Part shown: in pieces, positions 8,220 to 17,178 of the stretch
Numbering within the stretch: the stretch's first letter is position 1
Layout of the letters: every line of letters begins with the position of its first letter
Source of the DNA: Halomarina rubra
GTDB taxonomy: Archaea; Halobacteriota; Halobacteria; Halobacteriales; Haloarculaceae
DNA: 64,000 nt
Direction of reading: 5' to 3'
Assembly (NCBI RefSeq): GCF_023699475.1
Contig: NZ_JALXFV010000008.1
Span: forward strand, 751,798-815,797
Notes under the pieces: generated by a model
The model's input: only the letters and a program-made list of their open reading frames with translations
Told to the model about the DNA's origin: nothing
Databases searched by the model: none
Translations under genes and position numbers: made by a program

Positions 8220-8538
8220 CCGTTCGCGAGCAGACTCCTCTCGGGGACTCTCCCCGTATGCTTCACTTACGGCCGCCGACGGCGGTGAACTGTGCTACTA
8301 ACTAACTCTCCTCACCCGTACTGGCAGGTGGTCACAGTCGACGTACACACTGCGTAGACGCGCTGTGACCCCGACGGACGGCCGTCGGCGGTGACGGGGG
8401 TACGCCGGCTGGTCGCACACGGTCGCCCCCGATTCACCGTGGGTCGCACACCTGTCATGGGGGACGCGACGTCCCGCGAGGGACACACTCCTTCGACGAA
8501 CCCGAACGGTCAACAGTGACGACGCCGAACCGCGAGGC
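8220..8538. other. Hairpin-rich intergenic region upstream of RNase P component 3
   Basis: 319 bp with no credible ORF. Three inverted repeats are visible: GGTCACAG/CTGTGACC (8330-8337 and 8363-8370), CCGACGG/CCGTCGG with a four-base loop (8371-8377 and 8382-8388), and GTCCC/GGGAC closing a GCGA tetraloop (8471-8484), which competes with GGGACG/CGTCCC (8461-8475). It may be an operon leader or a small structured RNA. No tRNA, 7S or RNase P RNA signature was seen. Confidence 0.45.
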
Positions 8539-9237
8539 GTGTACGAAGCCGTCACCCCTCGCCCGGACGGGTCGAGCACCGTTGCTCGGTTCGCGCTGAC
8601 CGCCGCCGACCAGGGGTACGACGGCATCGTCGTCCGTGCGGACGCAGACACCGACTGTGACTACGACGCCGGAGCCATCGCCGACCGCTACGGCGTCGAC
8701 GTGGTCGAGGGCTGTGAGGTCCGCGCCGACGACCGGACGGCCGCGGCGAGCGCCGTCGACCGCCTCCGGGAGCGCCACACCGTCGTCTGCGTCCGCGGTG
8801 GGACGCTCAACCGCTTCGCAGTCGAGGACCCGCGCGTCGACGTGGTGACCCGGCCGATGGTCGACGGCGACGTCAACCACGTGCTGGCGAAGGCGGCGGC
8901 GCGAAACGGCGTCCGCCTGGAGTTCGCGTTCGACCGTGTCCTGCGGGCCGACGGCGGCCGACGAGTGCAGGCGCTCCGTGGCCTCCGGAAACTCCGGGAG
9001 ATGGTCGAACAGTACGACGCCCCTTTCGTCGTCAGCGCGGGTGCTGAGTCCCACCTCCACCTGCGCGCGCCCCGCGAACTGCTCGCGCTCGGCGACCTGC
9101 TGGGGTTCACGCACGACCAGGTCGAGACCGGTCTCCGCGAGTGGGGACGAATCACCGAGCGAAATCGCGAGGTCGTCTCCGATTCCTTCATTGAACCCGG
9201 CGTCAGACGTGGCAGGTATGAAGAAGACCATCGATGA
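8539..9237 (+). CDS. rnp3: RNase P protein component 3 (Rpp30)
   Basis: 232 residues, GTG start. The N-terminus YEAVTPRPDGSSTVARFALTA and the TIM-barrel-like strands (GIVVRAD, VVCVRGG, VDVVTRP, LEFAFDRVL) match archaeal Rpp30, which pairs with Pop5/Rnp2 in the RNase P holoenzyme that matures tRNA 5' ends. It is followed, with a 20-bp overlap, by a methyltransferase and then by rnp2. The gene order is that of the archaeal exosome/proteasome superoperon. Confidence 0.93.
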   Translation: MYEAVTPRPDGSSTVARFALTAADQGYDGIVVRADADTDCDYDAGAIADRYGVDVVEGCEVRADDRTAAASAVDRLRERHTVVCVRGGTLNRFAVEDPRVDVVTRPMVDGDVNHVLAKAAARNGVRLEFAFDRVLRADGGRRVQALRGLRKLREMVEQYDAPFVVSAGAESHLHLRAPRELLALGDLLGFTHDQVETGLREWGRITERNREVVSDSFIEPGVRRGRYEEDHR

Positions 9238-9901
9238 ACACGCCGCCCGGTTCGACTCCATCGCCGGGGAGTACGACGACAGCCAGAACGACACCGAGGA
9301 GTACCGCGCCTGCGTCTCGCTGGTGATCGAGCACGCAGACCCCAATCCGGACGACGTGGTCCTCGACCTCGGGTGTGGGACGGGGGCCATCGGCCTCTCG
9401 CTCGCCGACTCGGCGGAGCGAGTCCTCGGTCGCGACGTGAGCGAGGGGATGATGGAACGAGCCCGCGAGAAGGCCGCCGACGCCGGCATCGAGAACTTCG
9501 AGGTCGAGTACGGAACGTTCCGCGACCCGAACGTCGAATCGGCCGATATTGGGTCGTCGGAGACACCCCAGGCCGACGGTCGCGATGCTCGCGTCGACAT
9601 CGTCGTGTCGAACTTCGCGATGCACCACCTCGCCAATGACGAGAAACGCGAGGCCATCCACGCCATCGCCGCGCTGAACCCCCGCCGGTTCGTGCTGGGC
9701 GACGTGATGTTCTTCGGCGAACCGAACCCGGAGAACCCGCTGTACAGCCCCGAAGTGGACGACCCCGCCACGGTCGGGATGCTCGCCGACGCGCTGACCG
9801 ACGCCGGGTTCGCGCTCACCGCCGTCGAGATGGTCCACGAACAGTTCGGCGTGCTCGTCGCCGAGCGCTCGCCGAACGGCGGGCGCACCGTCGAGGAGTG
9901 A
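9218..9901 (+). CDS. SAM-dependent methyltransferase
   Basis: 227 residues. Rossmann-fold motif I, LDLGCGTG, is at residues 49-56; motif II (RVLGRDVSEGMMERAREKA) and motif IV (DIVVSNFAMHHL) follow. The target is not evident. It lies between the two RNase P protein genes, overlaps rnp3 by 20 bp and sits 22 bp before rnp2, which suggests an RNA- or translation-related substrate. That link is inference from context. Confidence 0.85.
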   Translation: MKKTIDEHAARFDSIAGEYDDSQNDTEEYRACVSLVIEHADPNPDDVVLDLGCGTGAIGLSLADSAERVLGRDVSEGMMERAREKAADAGIENFEVEYGTFRDPNVESADIGSSETPQADGRDARVDIVVSNFAMHHLANDEKREAIHAIAALNPRRFVLGDVMFFGEPNPENPLYSPEVDDPATVGMLADALTDAGFALTAVEMVHEQFGVLVAERSPNGGRTVEE

Positions 9902-9923
9902 GGGCGGTCGACCGGAGTTCCCC

Positions 9924-10400
9924 ATGAAACACCTCCCGAAACACGTCCGTCCGCGCTGGCGGTATCTCGGCGTCGGCATCGAGAGTTGGCCCGACGCTCG
10001 TATCGACCGGCGCGCGTTCCAGCGCGACCTCTGGTACGCCGCTCAGAACCTCCTGGGCGACGTCGGTAGCGCCGCCATCGACGGCACCGTCTACGGGTTC
10101 ACCTTCGAAGCGGGGGTCGGCGACGCCGTCGTCCGTGTCCGGCGTGGTGAGGTCGAGCGCGCCCGAGCGGCGCTCGCCTGTCTCGACCGCGTCGACGGCC
10201 ACCCGGTGCGCGTGACGGTCCGCGGTGTCAGCGGGACGGTCCGCGCCTGCGAAGAAAGCTATATACACCGCCCGCTGGAATCGACGGACGAGAAACGCGT
10301 CGAGTTCGAGGACTCGGACCGCACCGCACTCGCCCGTGGCGGACGGGTCGACGTGCGGGTCGGCGACGGGTTCGCGGGCGCGACGGATTACGACTGCTAA
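9924..10400 (+). CDS. rnp2: RNase P protein component 2 (Pop5)
   Basis: 158 residues. MKHLPKHVRPRWRYLGVGIESW is the hallmark start of haloarchaeal Pop5-type RNase P protein, followed by DLWYAAQNLLGD and the VRCR-like strands. It forms a heterotetramer with Rpp30 that activates the catalytic RNA. The C-terminal 40 residues form an acidic haloarchaeal extension. It ends 18 bp before psmA, so the genes are likely co-transcribed. Confidence 0.92.
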   Translation: MKHLPKHVRPRWRYLGVGIESWPDARIDRRAFQRDLWYAAQNLLGDVGSAAIDGTVYGFTFEAGVGDAVVRVRRGEVERARAALACLDRVDGHPVRVTVRGVSGTVRACEESYIHRPLESTDEKRVEFEDSDRTALARGGRVDVRVGDGFAGATDYDC

Positions 10401-10418
10401 GCTCATCCATCTCCACCA

Positions 10419-11168
<750 letters not shown>

Positions 11169-11330
11169 CGGGTCGGCCGTCACTGCTCACGATTTTCACG
11201 GCACCGGAGCGACTGCACTGGCCGGCGTACACCAGCAACGAGACGACACGCGCGGCCGTCACGGGCAGTACGCGGCGGTCGTCGAGGGAAGCGGGAAACA
11301 CACTTGAACCGTGGTGCGGTACGTATCGGC

Positions 11331-12056
11331 ATGATTTCGCTGGACGAAGCGGTGACGGCCCGACTCGAATCCCACGGGGCGCGCTTCGAGGTGCTCATCG
11401 ACCCGGACGCCGCTCTCGCGATGAAACGTGGCGAGTTCGACGGCGATTTGGAGGAGGTCATCGCCGCAGAGGACGTCTTCGAGGACGCCTCGCGGGGGGA
11501 CCGACCCGCCGAATCGGACCTCGAGGACGTGTTCGACACAACCGACCCGATGGCAATCATCCCCGAAGTGGTCCGTCGCGGTGAGATACAGATCACGGCC
11601 GAGCAGCGCCGCGAGATGCAAGAACAGAAACGCCGACAGCTCGTCAACACCATCGCGCGAAACGCGGTCAACCCGCAGATGGACGACGCCCCCCACCCGC
11701 CCGAGCGCATCGAACGGGCGCTGGAGGAGGCGCGGTTCAAGGTCGACCCGATGGAACCCGTCGAGAACCAGGTCGACGACGCCCTCGACGTGCTCCGACC
11801 GGTCATCCCCATCCGGTTCGACGAGATGACCGTCGCCGTCCGCCTGCCCCCCGACTACGCCGGGAGCGGGCAGGCCCGGGTCCGCCAGTTCGGCGAACTC
11901 GAACGCGAGGAGTGGCAGAACGACGGCGGCTGGGTCGGCGTCGTCACCTTCCCGGCGGGCATCCAGAACGACCTCTACGACCTGGTCAACGAGGTGTCCT
12001 CCGGCGAGGCCGAGACGCGCGTCATCAAGGACGAGGACGAACTGTCGACGCGGTAG
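11331..12056 (+). CDS. SBDS-family ribosome maturation protein
   Basis: 241 residues: SBDS N-terminal FYSH domain (ISLDEAVTARLESHGARFEVLIDPDAA), a helical middle domain (RRQLVNTIARNAVNPQ) and a C-terminal ferredoxin-like domain. SBDS proteins help release the anti-association factor aIF6 from the large ribosomal subunit, with EF-2-like GTPases. It follows psmA by 162 bp as in the archaeal superoperon; no rrp4/rrp41/rrp42 exosome genes follow. The start is the ATG at 11331; the nine upstream codons open in frame have no SBDS similarity. Confidence 0.94.
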   Translation: MISLDEAVTARLESHGARFEVLIDPDAALAMKRGEFDGDLEEVIAAEDVFEDASRGDRPAESDLEDVFDTTDPMAIIPEVVRRGEIQITAEQRREMQEQKRRQLVNTIARNAVNPQMDDAPHPPERIERALEEARFKVDPMEPVENQVDDALDVLRPVIPIRFDEMTVAVRLPPDYAGSGQARVRQFGELEREEWQNDGGWVGVVTFPAGIQNDLYDLVNEVSSGEAETRVIKDEDELSTR

Positions 12057-12183
12057 CGGCTCTCGCGGCTTTTGCGGCGTCGGTGTCGTCGGTAGCGTCG
12101 GTGGCGCAGATTCGAAGGGCCGGTGTCCGGCGAGACGGAGCGGACGCTCCAGCGTTGGTCCGATCGAGAAAGTGAGTCGAGCG

Positions 12184-12501
12184 CTATCCGAGTTTGAAGC
12201 CGGCCATGAACCCTGCGGCGAAGCCGCCGGAGATGGAGACCGTCGAGAGGACGCTCATCAGGAAGTCCGGGGGCTGACTCGACGTCGCCGCACTGCCGGC
12301 GTCGAGCATGCCGCCGGAGATGCGCTCCCAGTCGACGGTGAGGATGCCCTCCGATTCGAGGAACTTGAACGCGGCCAACTGGAGGCCGACGAGGACGGCG
12401 ATCACCTTCGCGATCTTCTTCGCGGCGAACCCCATGACGCCGCCGATGACCCCGCCGGTGCCGAGGTCGAGACCGAGTTGTGTCGGGTCGATTCCTGCCA
12501 T
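12184..12501 (-). CDS. FUN14 family membrane protein
   Basis: 105 residues. The glycine-rich segments GTGGVIGGVMGFAAKKIAK and the C-terminal GGFAAGFMAGFKLG are characteristic of FUN14-domain proteins, with two to three predicted membrane segments. In eukaryotes the family includes the mitophagy receptor FUNDC1; archaeal function is unknown. It is convergent with SBDS and divergent from hflX. Confidence 0.85.
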   Translation of the reverse strand: MAGIDPTQLGLDLGTGGVIGGVMGFAAKKIAKVIAVLVGLQLAAFKFLESEGILTVDWERISGGMLDAGSAATSSQPPDFLMSVLSTVSISGGFAAGFMAGFKLG

Positions 12502-12590
12502 GTGAGTGTCAGGGAAACCGACTGGTAAACCTCTTGCGACTAGCTGTGTAGCCCGAGGAACGTGACGCCCGAGTGGGGACTGCCCGGAAG

Positions 12591-12598
12591 TTAAATAG
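12591..12598 (+). promoter_or_regulatory. TATA box of hflX
   Basis: TTAAATAG, ending 24 bp before the GTG at 12622, in an otherwise GC-rich stretch. Consistent with a haloarchaeal core promoter and a leaderless or nearly leaderless transcript. Confidence 0.6.
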
Positions 12599-12621
12599 TC
12601 GCACGTCCTAACGCCGCGTGA

Positions 12622-13938
12622 GTGACCGCCACACACCGCGACCCCGAGACGGCCGTCATCGCCGCACGCGCCGACGCCGGGGAACCCGACACGGAGGAGA
12701 TTCGTGACCTCGCTGCGGCGGCCGGCCTCACGGTCGCCGGCGAGGTGACCCAGACGCGCAAGGAGGACCCTGCGCTCTGTCTCGGGGAGGGGAAAGTCGA
12801 GGAACTCGCCGCGACCGTCGACGAGACGGGCGCGGGCGTGGTCGTCTTCGACAACCGCCTCGGCCCGTACCAGACGTACAACCTCGGGACCAAACTCCCC
12901 GAGGGCGTCGAGGTGAAAGACCGCTTCCGGCTCATCCTCGACATCTTCGGCCAGCGCGCCCAGACCCGCAAAGCCCAACTCCAGGTCGAACTCGCCGAGT
13001 TGCGCTACGAACTCCCGCGCGTCGAGGCGAAGGTGTCGCTGGCCCGACGCGACGAGCGCCCCGGTTTCATGGGGCTCGGTGAGTACGACGACTCGCGCGA
13101 ACGGGACATCAAATCGCGCATCTCGCGCATCCGGGACGAACTCCAGCGTATCGAGGACGACGAGGAACACCGCCGCGAACAGCGCCGCGAGTCCGGGTTC
13201 GACCTCGTCGCGCTCGCCGGCTACACGAACGCCGGGAAGTCGACGCTCCTCCGACGCCTCGCCGCCGACCTCGACGTCGACGAGAACGAGGACCTCCACC
13301 CGGACCTCGACAAGACCGCCGAGTCCCAGGACAAACTGTTCACGACGCTCGGGACGACGACCCGACGAGTCGACACCGACCGGCGGAACGTGCTCGTCAC
13401 CGACACCGTCGGGTTCGTCTCGGACCTCCCCCACTGGCTCGTCGAGTCGTTCAAGTCCACGCTCGACGCCGTCTACCGCGCGGACCTCGTCTTGCTGGTC
13501 GTCGATGTCTCCGAACCCGTCGAGGACATCCGCCAGAAGCTCGTGACGAGTCACGACACCCTCTACGAGCGCAACGAGGCACCCATCGTCACCGTGCTCA
13601 ACAAGGTCGACAAGGTGTCCGCCGACGAGGTCGAGCGCAAACGCGAGGCGCTGGCCGCCCTCGCCCCCGACCCCGTCGCCGTCAGCGGGAAGGAGGGTCT
13701 CGACATCGACACGCTGCTTGGGCGCATCGACACGGACCTCCCCCCCTACGACCGCGAGCGTCTCGTCCTCCCGATGAGCGACGAGGCGATGAGCCTCGTC
13801 TCGTGGATCCACGACCACGCCCACGTCCGGGAAGTCGACTACGCCGACGAGGTGGTCGTCGACTTCGAGGCGCGGCCCTCCATCGTCGAGCGCGCCCGAG
13901 CGCGTGCGAACGACATCGCCGTCCCCGCCGAGTCGTAG
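12622..13938 (+). CDS. hflX: GTPase HflX
   Basis: 438 residues, GTG start. The N-terminal HflX domain includes EDPALCLGEGKVEEL and the FDNRLGPYQTYNL segment; a coiled linker follows, then a G domain with G1 GYTNAGKS (about 200-207), G3 DTVGF and G4 NKVD. HflX binds the ribosome and in bacteria splits stalled or hibernating 70S ribosomes; an equivalent archaeal role is inferred. An alternative GTG lies four bases upstream but out of this frame. A good TATA box precedes it. Confidence 0.95.
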   Translation: MTATHRDPETAVIAARADAGEPDTEEIRDLAAAAGLTVAGEVTQTRKEDPALCLGEGKVEELAATVDETGAGVVVFDNRLGPYQTYNLGTKLPEGVEVKDRFRLILDIFGQRAQTRKAQLQVELAELRYELPRVEAKVSLARRDERPGFMGLGEYDDSRERDIKSRISRIRDELQRIEDDEEHRREQRRESGFDLVALAGYTNAGKSTLLRRLAADLDVDENEDLHPDLDKTAESQDKLFTTLGTTTRRVDTDRRNVLVTDTVGFVSDLPHWLVESFKSTLDAVYRADLVLLVVDVSEPVEDIRQKLVTSHDTLYERNEAPIVTVLNKVDKVSADEVERKREALAALAPDPVAVSGKEGLDIDTLLGRIDTDLPPYDRERLVLPMSDEAMSLVSWIHDHAHVREVDYADEVVVDFEARPSIVERARARANDIAVPAES

Positions 13939-14014
13939 TTCGCCCCCGTTCTCGACCGTCCCGAAGTCACCCCCGGCCCCGAGAGCTAACTGCTCGCGCG
14001 TCGACTCCGCGAGC

Positions 14015-14623
14015 GTGTCCTACGACCTGCGCCCGACCGAGGCAGAACTGAGCGAGGCACGCGCGCTCGTCGGCGTCGCCCTCGACACCTGCGAACGGAG
14101 CGACCTGCTCGGCGACCCGCTGGAGACACCGCTGCACGTCGCGCTGGGGTGGACCGACAGCGAGAGCGTCCGCGAGGAGCGACGGGGCGTCTCGGGGACG
14201 ACGTTCGGGGCGGGCGAGGTCGAACTGGCGTTCAACGCCGACGTCTCGGGGTGGACCGACGCGCTCGGCCCGGTCGTCGCCCAGCAGTTCGGCCGTGCGT
14301 GGGCCGACGACCGAATCGAGGTGGCGTTCCGCTGGCAGCGCCTCCTGCGTGAGGCGCTCGCCCACGGGTTCGCGACGCGAACGCACCCGGACGCCCCGAC
14401 CTCGTGGCGTGAGACCGACGAGGCAGCCCTGACCGACCGGTGGGCGGCGATTCGCGACGAACTGGGAGAGCGAGACGACCTGCCGGCCGACCGGGTCACG
14501 ATGGGCGTGGCGGCCGCTGTGAGCGACCGGCTGGCGGCGGAGACCGAGGACGCGACGCTCGGGTCGTGGGTCGACCTCGACCGCGGGGCCGTCCAGCGGG
14601 CGGGTGACGCCGCGTTCGGGTGA
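14015..14623 (+). CDS. DUF2268-like protein, apparently without a metallopeptidase motif
   Basis: 202 residues from a GTG start. The middle part (GEVELAFNADVSGW, VVAQQFGRAW, FRWQRLLREALAHGFATR) resembles the layout of DUF2268-type putative metallopeptidases, but the place where an HExxH zinc motif would be reads AQQFGRA. If that reading is right, the protein is a catalytically dead relative. This is a pattern-level judgement; otherwise it is a hypothetical soluble acidic protein. It is on the same strand as hflX and 76 bp downstream. Confidence 0.55.
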   Translation: MSYDLRPTEAELSEARALVGVALDTCERSDLLGDPLETPLHVALGWTDSESVREERRGVSGTTFGAGEVELAFNADVSGWTDALGPVVAQQFGRAWADDRIEVAFRWQRLLREALAHGFATRTHPDAPTSWRETDEAALTDRWAAIRDELGERDDLPADRVTMGVAAAVSDRLAAETEDATLGSWVDLDRGAVQRAGDAAFG

Positions 14624-14647
14624 GTCGGCCCGCCGGCGAGCAGCGCG

Positions 14648-15184
14648 TTACAGCGAGCGTTTCTCCTTCGAGACGACCCGGACGTTCTCGATGCGGGTGC
14701 CGGGGTACTGGCCGTCGGCGTCCTTCTCCGCGGCTTTCACCATGTCCCAGACGACGTTGAGTCCGGTCGTCACGCCCTCCAGCGCCTCCATCTCACAGCC
14801 GGTCTTCCCGGTCGTCTCGACGGCCACCTCCGCGGTGACGCGGTCGTCCTCGACGGCGAACGCCGTCTCGACGTTCGTGATGGGTATCTGGTGGCACATC
14901 GGGATGGTCTCCCAGGTGTGTTTCACCGCCTGGACCGCGCCGATGCGGGCCGTCGCCAGCACGTCGCCCTTCGAGAGCGCGTCGTCGCGGATGGCCGCGA
15001 CGGTCCCCGGAGAGAGGTGAATCTCGCCGGCGGCGACCGCCCGTCGTGCGGTGTCGGGTTTCGCCCCTACGTCCACCATCTGGACCTCGCCGCGCTCGTC
15101 GGTGTGAGTCAGGTCGTCGCCGGGGCTACCGGCGTCGTTCGCGTCGGTGGCTCCTCCGGGTTCCTCGCTCTCGTCCTCGTTCAT
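14648..15184 (-). CDS. moaC: Cyclic pyranopterin monophosphate synthase
   Basis: 178 residues. An acidic N-terminal extension of about 28 residues is followed by MoaC: MVDVGAKPDTARRAVA, the KHTWETIPMCHQIPIT block and the C-terminal AAEKDADGQYPGTRIENVRVV. It converts the MoaA product to cyclic pyranopterin monophosphate in molybdenum cofactor synthesis. Its ATG overlaps the nnr stop by 4 bp, so the two are translationally coupled. Confidence 0.96.
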   Translation of the reverse strand: MNEDESEEPGGATDANDAGSPGDDLTHTDERGEVQMVDVGAKPDTARRAVAAGEIHLSPGTVAAIRDDALSKGDVLATARIGAVQAVKHTWETIPMCHQIPITNVETAFAVEDDRVTAEVAVETTGKTGCEMEALEGVTTGLNVVWDMVKAAEKDADGQYPGTRIENVRVVSKEKRSL

Positions 15185-16632
15185 GACTCCGGTCGGTCCT
15201 CGCCCCAGATAGCTCGTGGGATACGGTCGAGGAGGTCCGAGGCGAGCAACCCGCCGCCGGGGGCGTGCTCCTCGGCGACGAGTTCGCCGGCCCGCCCGTT
15301 GACGTACGGAGCGACGCAGGCCGCCTCGAAGGGGTCGAGCGTCGCCACCATCGCCGCGGTGATGCCCGCGAGCGTGTCGCCGGTCCCGCCGACGGTCATC
15401 CCCGGGGTGCCTGCCCGACAGACCCGCGTCCGCTCGCCGTCGGAGACGACGTCCGTCTTCGCCTTCGCGAGGACGACGTGGCCTAACTCTGCCGCGAGCG
15501 ACTCGACGGCGTCCTCGTCGCCTCGGAAGTCCTCGACGGCCTCGCCGCCCAACTCGACGAACTCGTGGCTGTTCGGCGTCAACACGAGGTCGGCGTCGGT
15601 GTCGACCTCGGGGACGACCGAGAGCGCGTCGGCGTCGACGACCGCTCGGCCCTCGAACGAGTCGAGGAACTCGCGGACCGCGTCGAGGGTGTCGTCGGCG
15701 CTCCCGAGACCCGGACCCAGTACGACGACGTCGTCGTGGTCGTGGGCCGTCTCGACGAGGTCCGGGACGTGCTCGGGGGTAAGCCGCTCGCCGTCGTACG
15801 GCTGGACGATGAGGTCCTCGGCGTAGCTCGCGATAGGTGTCTTCACCGACTCGGGGACGGCGACGAACGAGAGGTCCGCACCCGCTCGGAGCGCCCCCTG
15901 TGCGGCCATTGCGGGCGCACCGGTGTACGGACCGCCACCGATTACGAACACCCGGCCGTTGTCGCCCTTGGTCTCGCCGCCGCGACGGACCCGCTGGAGG
16001 TCCCCCCGCTCGACGAACCGTTCTGCGGCCGCGGGGATGCCGATGTCCGCGACGGTCACGACGCAGTCGAGGGCGTCGAGACCGGGTTTCGCGTCGTGGA
16101 ACGTGACGACGTGGTCGGCGTCGACGGCGGGCGTGGCGCGGTCGCCGGTGTCGGCGTCGACCCCGGAGGGGACGTCGACGGCGACGACCGTCGCGTCGAG
16201 GGCGTCGACGGCCTCGATGGCACTGCGTTCGGGTTCGCGGGGGTCGCCGGTGACGCCGGTACCGAGCATCGCGTCGACGACCACGTCGGGGGCACCGAGG
16301 TCGAGGGTCGTCGAGTCCCGGACCTCGCGAGCGTCGAGGTCGGCGCGCTGGAGCGCCGCCCAGTTCTCGCGAGCGATGTCGGTCGAGATGGTCTCGGCGC
16401 GCCCGAGCAGGTGGACCGTCACGTCGTACTCGGACAGGAACCGGGCGGCGACGAGGCCGTCGCCGCCGTTGTTCCCGCGACCGGCGACGATGGCGACCCG
16501 TGCGCCGGGGTCGGCGACCTCCCTCACGACGCGGGCGACGGCGTTGCCACTCGACTCCATCAACTGCTTCCGTGGGACGCCGAGGGCCGCCGCGTTCTCG
16601 TCGACGACGGCCATCTCGTCGGCGGATATCAT
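15181..16632 (-). CDS. nnr: Bifunctional NAD(P)HX epimerase / ADP-dependent NAD(P)HX dehydratase
   Basis: 483 residues. The N-terminal YjeF_N half contains GRGNNGGDGLVAAR and DAMLGTG; the C-terminal ribokinase-like half contains GPGLGSADDTL, LTPNSHEF and the catalytic GTGDTLAG. The enzyme repairs hydrated nicotinamide cofactors. The ATG at 16630-16632 gives the typical ISADEMAVVDENA start. It is the upstream partner of moaC with a 4-bp overlap; no functional tie between the two is known. Confidence 0.95.
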   Translation of the reverse strand: MISADEMAVVDENAAALGVPRKQLMESSGNAVARVVREVADPGARVAIVAGRGNNGGDGLVAARFLSEYDVTVHLLGRAETISTDIARENWAALQRADLDAREVRDSTTLDLGAPDVVVDAMLGTGVTGDPREPERSAIEAVDALDATVVAVDVPSGVDADTGDRATPAVDADHVVTFHDAKPGLDALDCVVTVADIGIPAAAERFVERGDLQRVRRGGETKGDNGRVFVIGGGPYTGAPAMAAQGALRAGADLSFVAVPESVKTPIASYAEDLIVQPYDGERLTPEHVPDLVETAHDHDDVVVLGPGLGSADDTLDAVREFLDSFEGRAVVDADALSVVPEVDTDADLVLTPNSHEFVELGGEAVEDFRGDEDAVESLAAELGHVVLAKAKTDVVSDGERTRVCRAGTPGMTVGGTGDTLAGITAAMVATLDPFEAACVAPYVNGRAGELVAEEHAPGGGLLASDLLDRIPRAIWGEDRPES

Positions 16633-16710
16633 ACCGACGCGGACTCGCGGCGAGGGGTTAAACGTGCGGGCGACCGGCGAGGAGCGGCCCCGACAGCGCG
16701 CCGCGAGCAC

Positions 16711-17016
16711 TCACCGTCGAATCTCGAACCCCTCGACGCCCTCGGGAGGTTCGGTCTCGGCGGTCACGTCCTCGACGCGTGCTCGTCTCGGTCCGTCCTC
16801 GCACCACGCCAGCAGGCGTTCGACGGCGTTCTCGGGGCCTTCGAACACCGCCTCGACGCGGCCGTCGGTGCGGTTGCGGACCCAGCCGTCGACGCCGAGT
16901 TCGGTCGCGGCCTCGCGCGTCGACGCCCGGTAGGTCACCCCCTGGACGCGGCCGGTGACGAACACGTGACGGCGGACGCGCTGGTCGGTCGGAGCGCCGG
17001 ACTCGTGGTCGGACAT
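16711..17016 (-). CDS. Acylphosphatase
   Basis: 101 residues. The active-site loop GRVQGVTYR (phosphate-binding Arg) and GWVRNRTDGRVEAVFEG (catalytic Asn) are both present. It hydrolyses acyl phosphates such as 1,3-bisphosphoglycerate and carbamoyl phosphate. The first 15 residues are a polar haloarchaeal extension. It lies 78 bp upstream of nnr on the same strand. Confidence 0.94.
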   Translation of the reverse strand: MSDHESGAPTDQRVRRHVFVTGRVQGVTYRASTREAATELGVDGWVRNRTDGRVEAVFEGPENAVERLLAWCEDGPRRARVEDVTAETEPPEGVEGFEIRR

Positions 17017-17178
17017 GGCTCGGGGTACACGCGTCAGGGTGATGAACGGTACGGCGAAGGACCACCACCGTTATACACCAGTGTCCGAAATCGAGAGTGG
17101 TTCGTGGGTCCCCGCTGGGATTCCGCTACTGCTCTCGCAGACCCACGACCGTCTCCGGGGGGTCTCCCCCGTCTCTAC

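Noticed and set aside
8220..8538. Intergenic region considered as 7S RNA or RNase P RNA gene
   Set aside because: The conserved sequence landmarks of those RNAs are absent and the region is too short.
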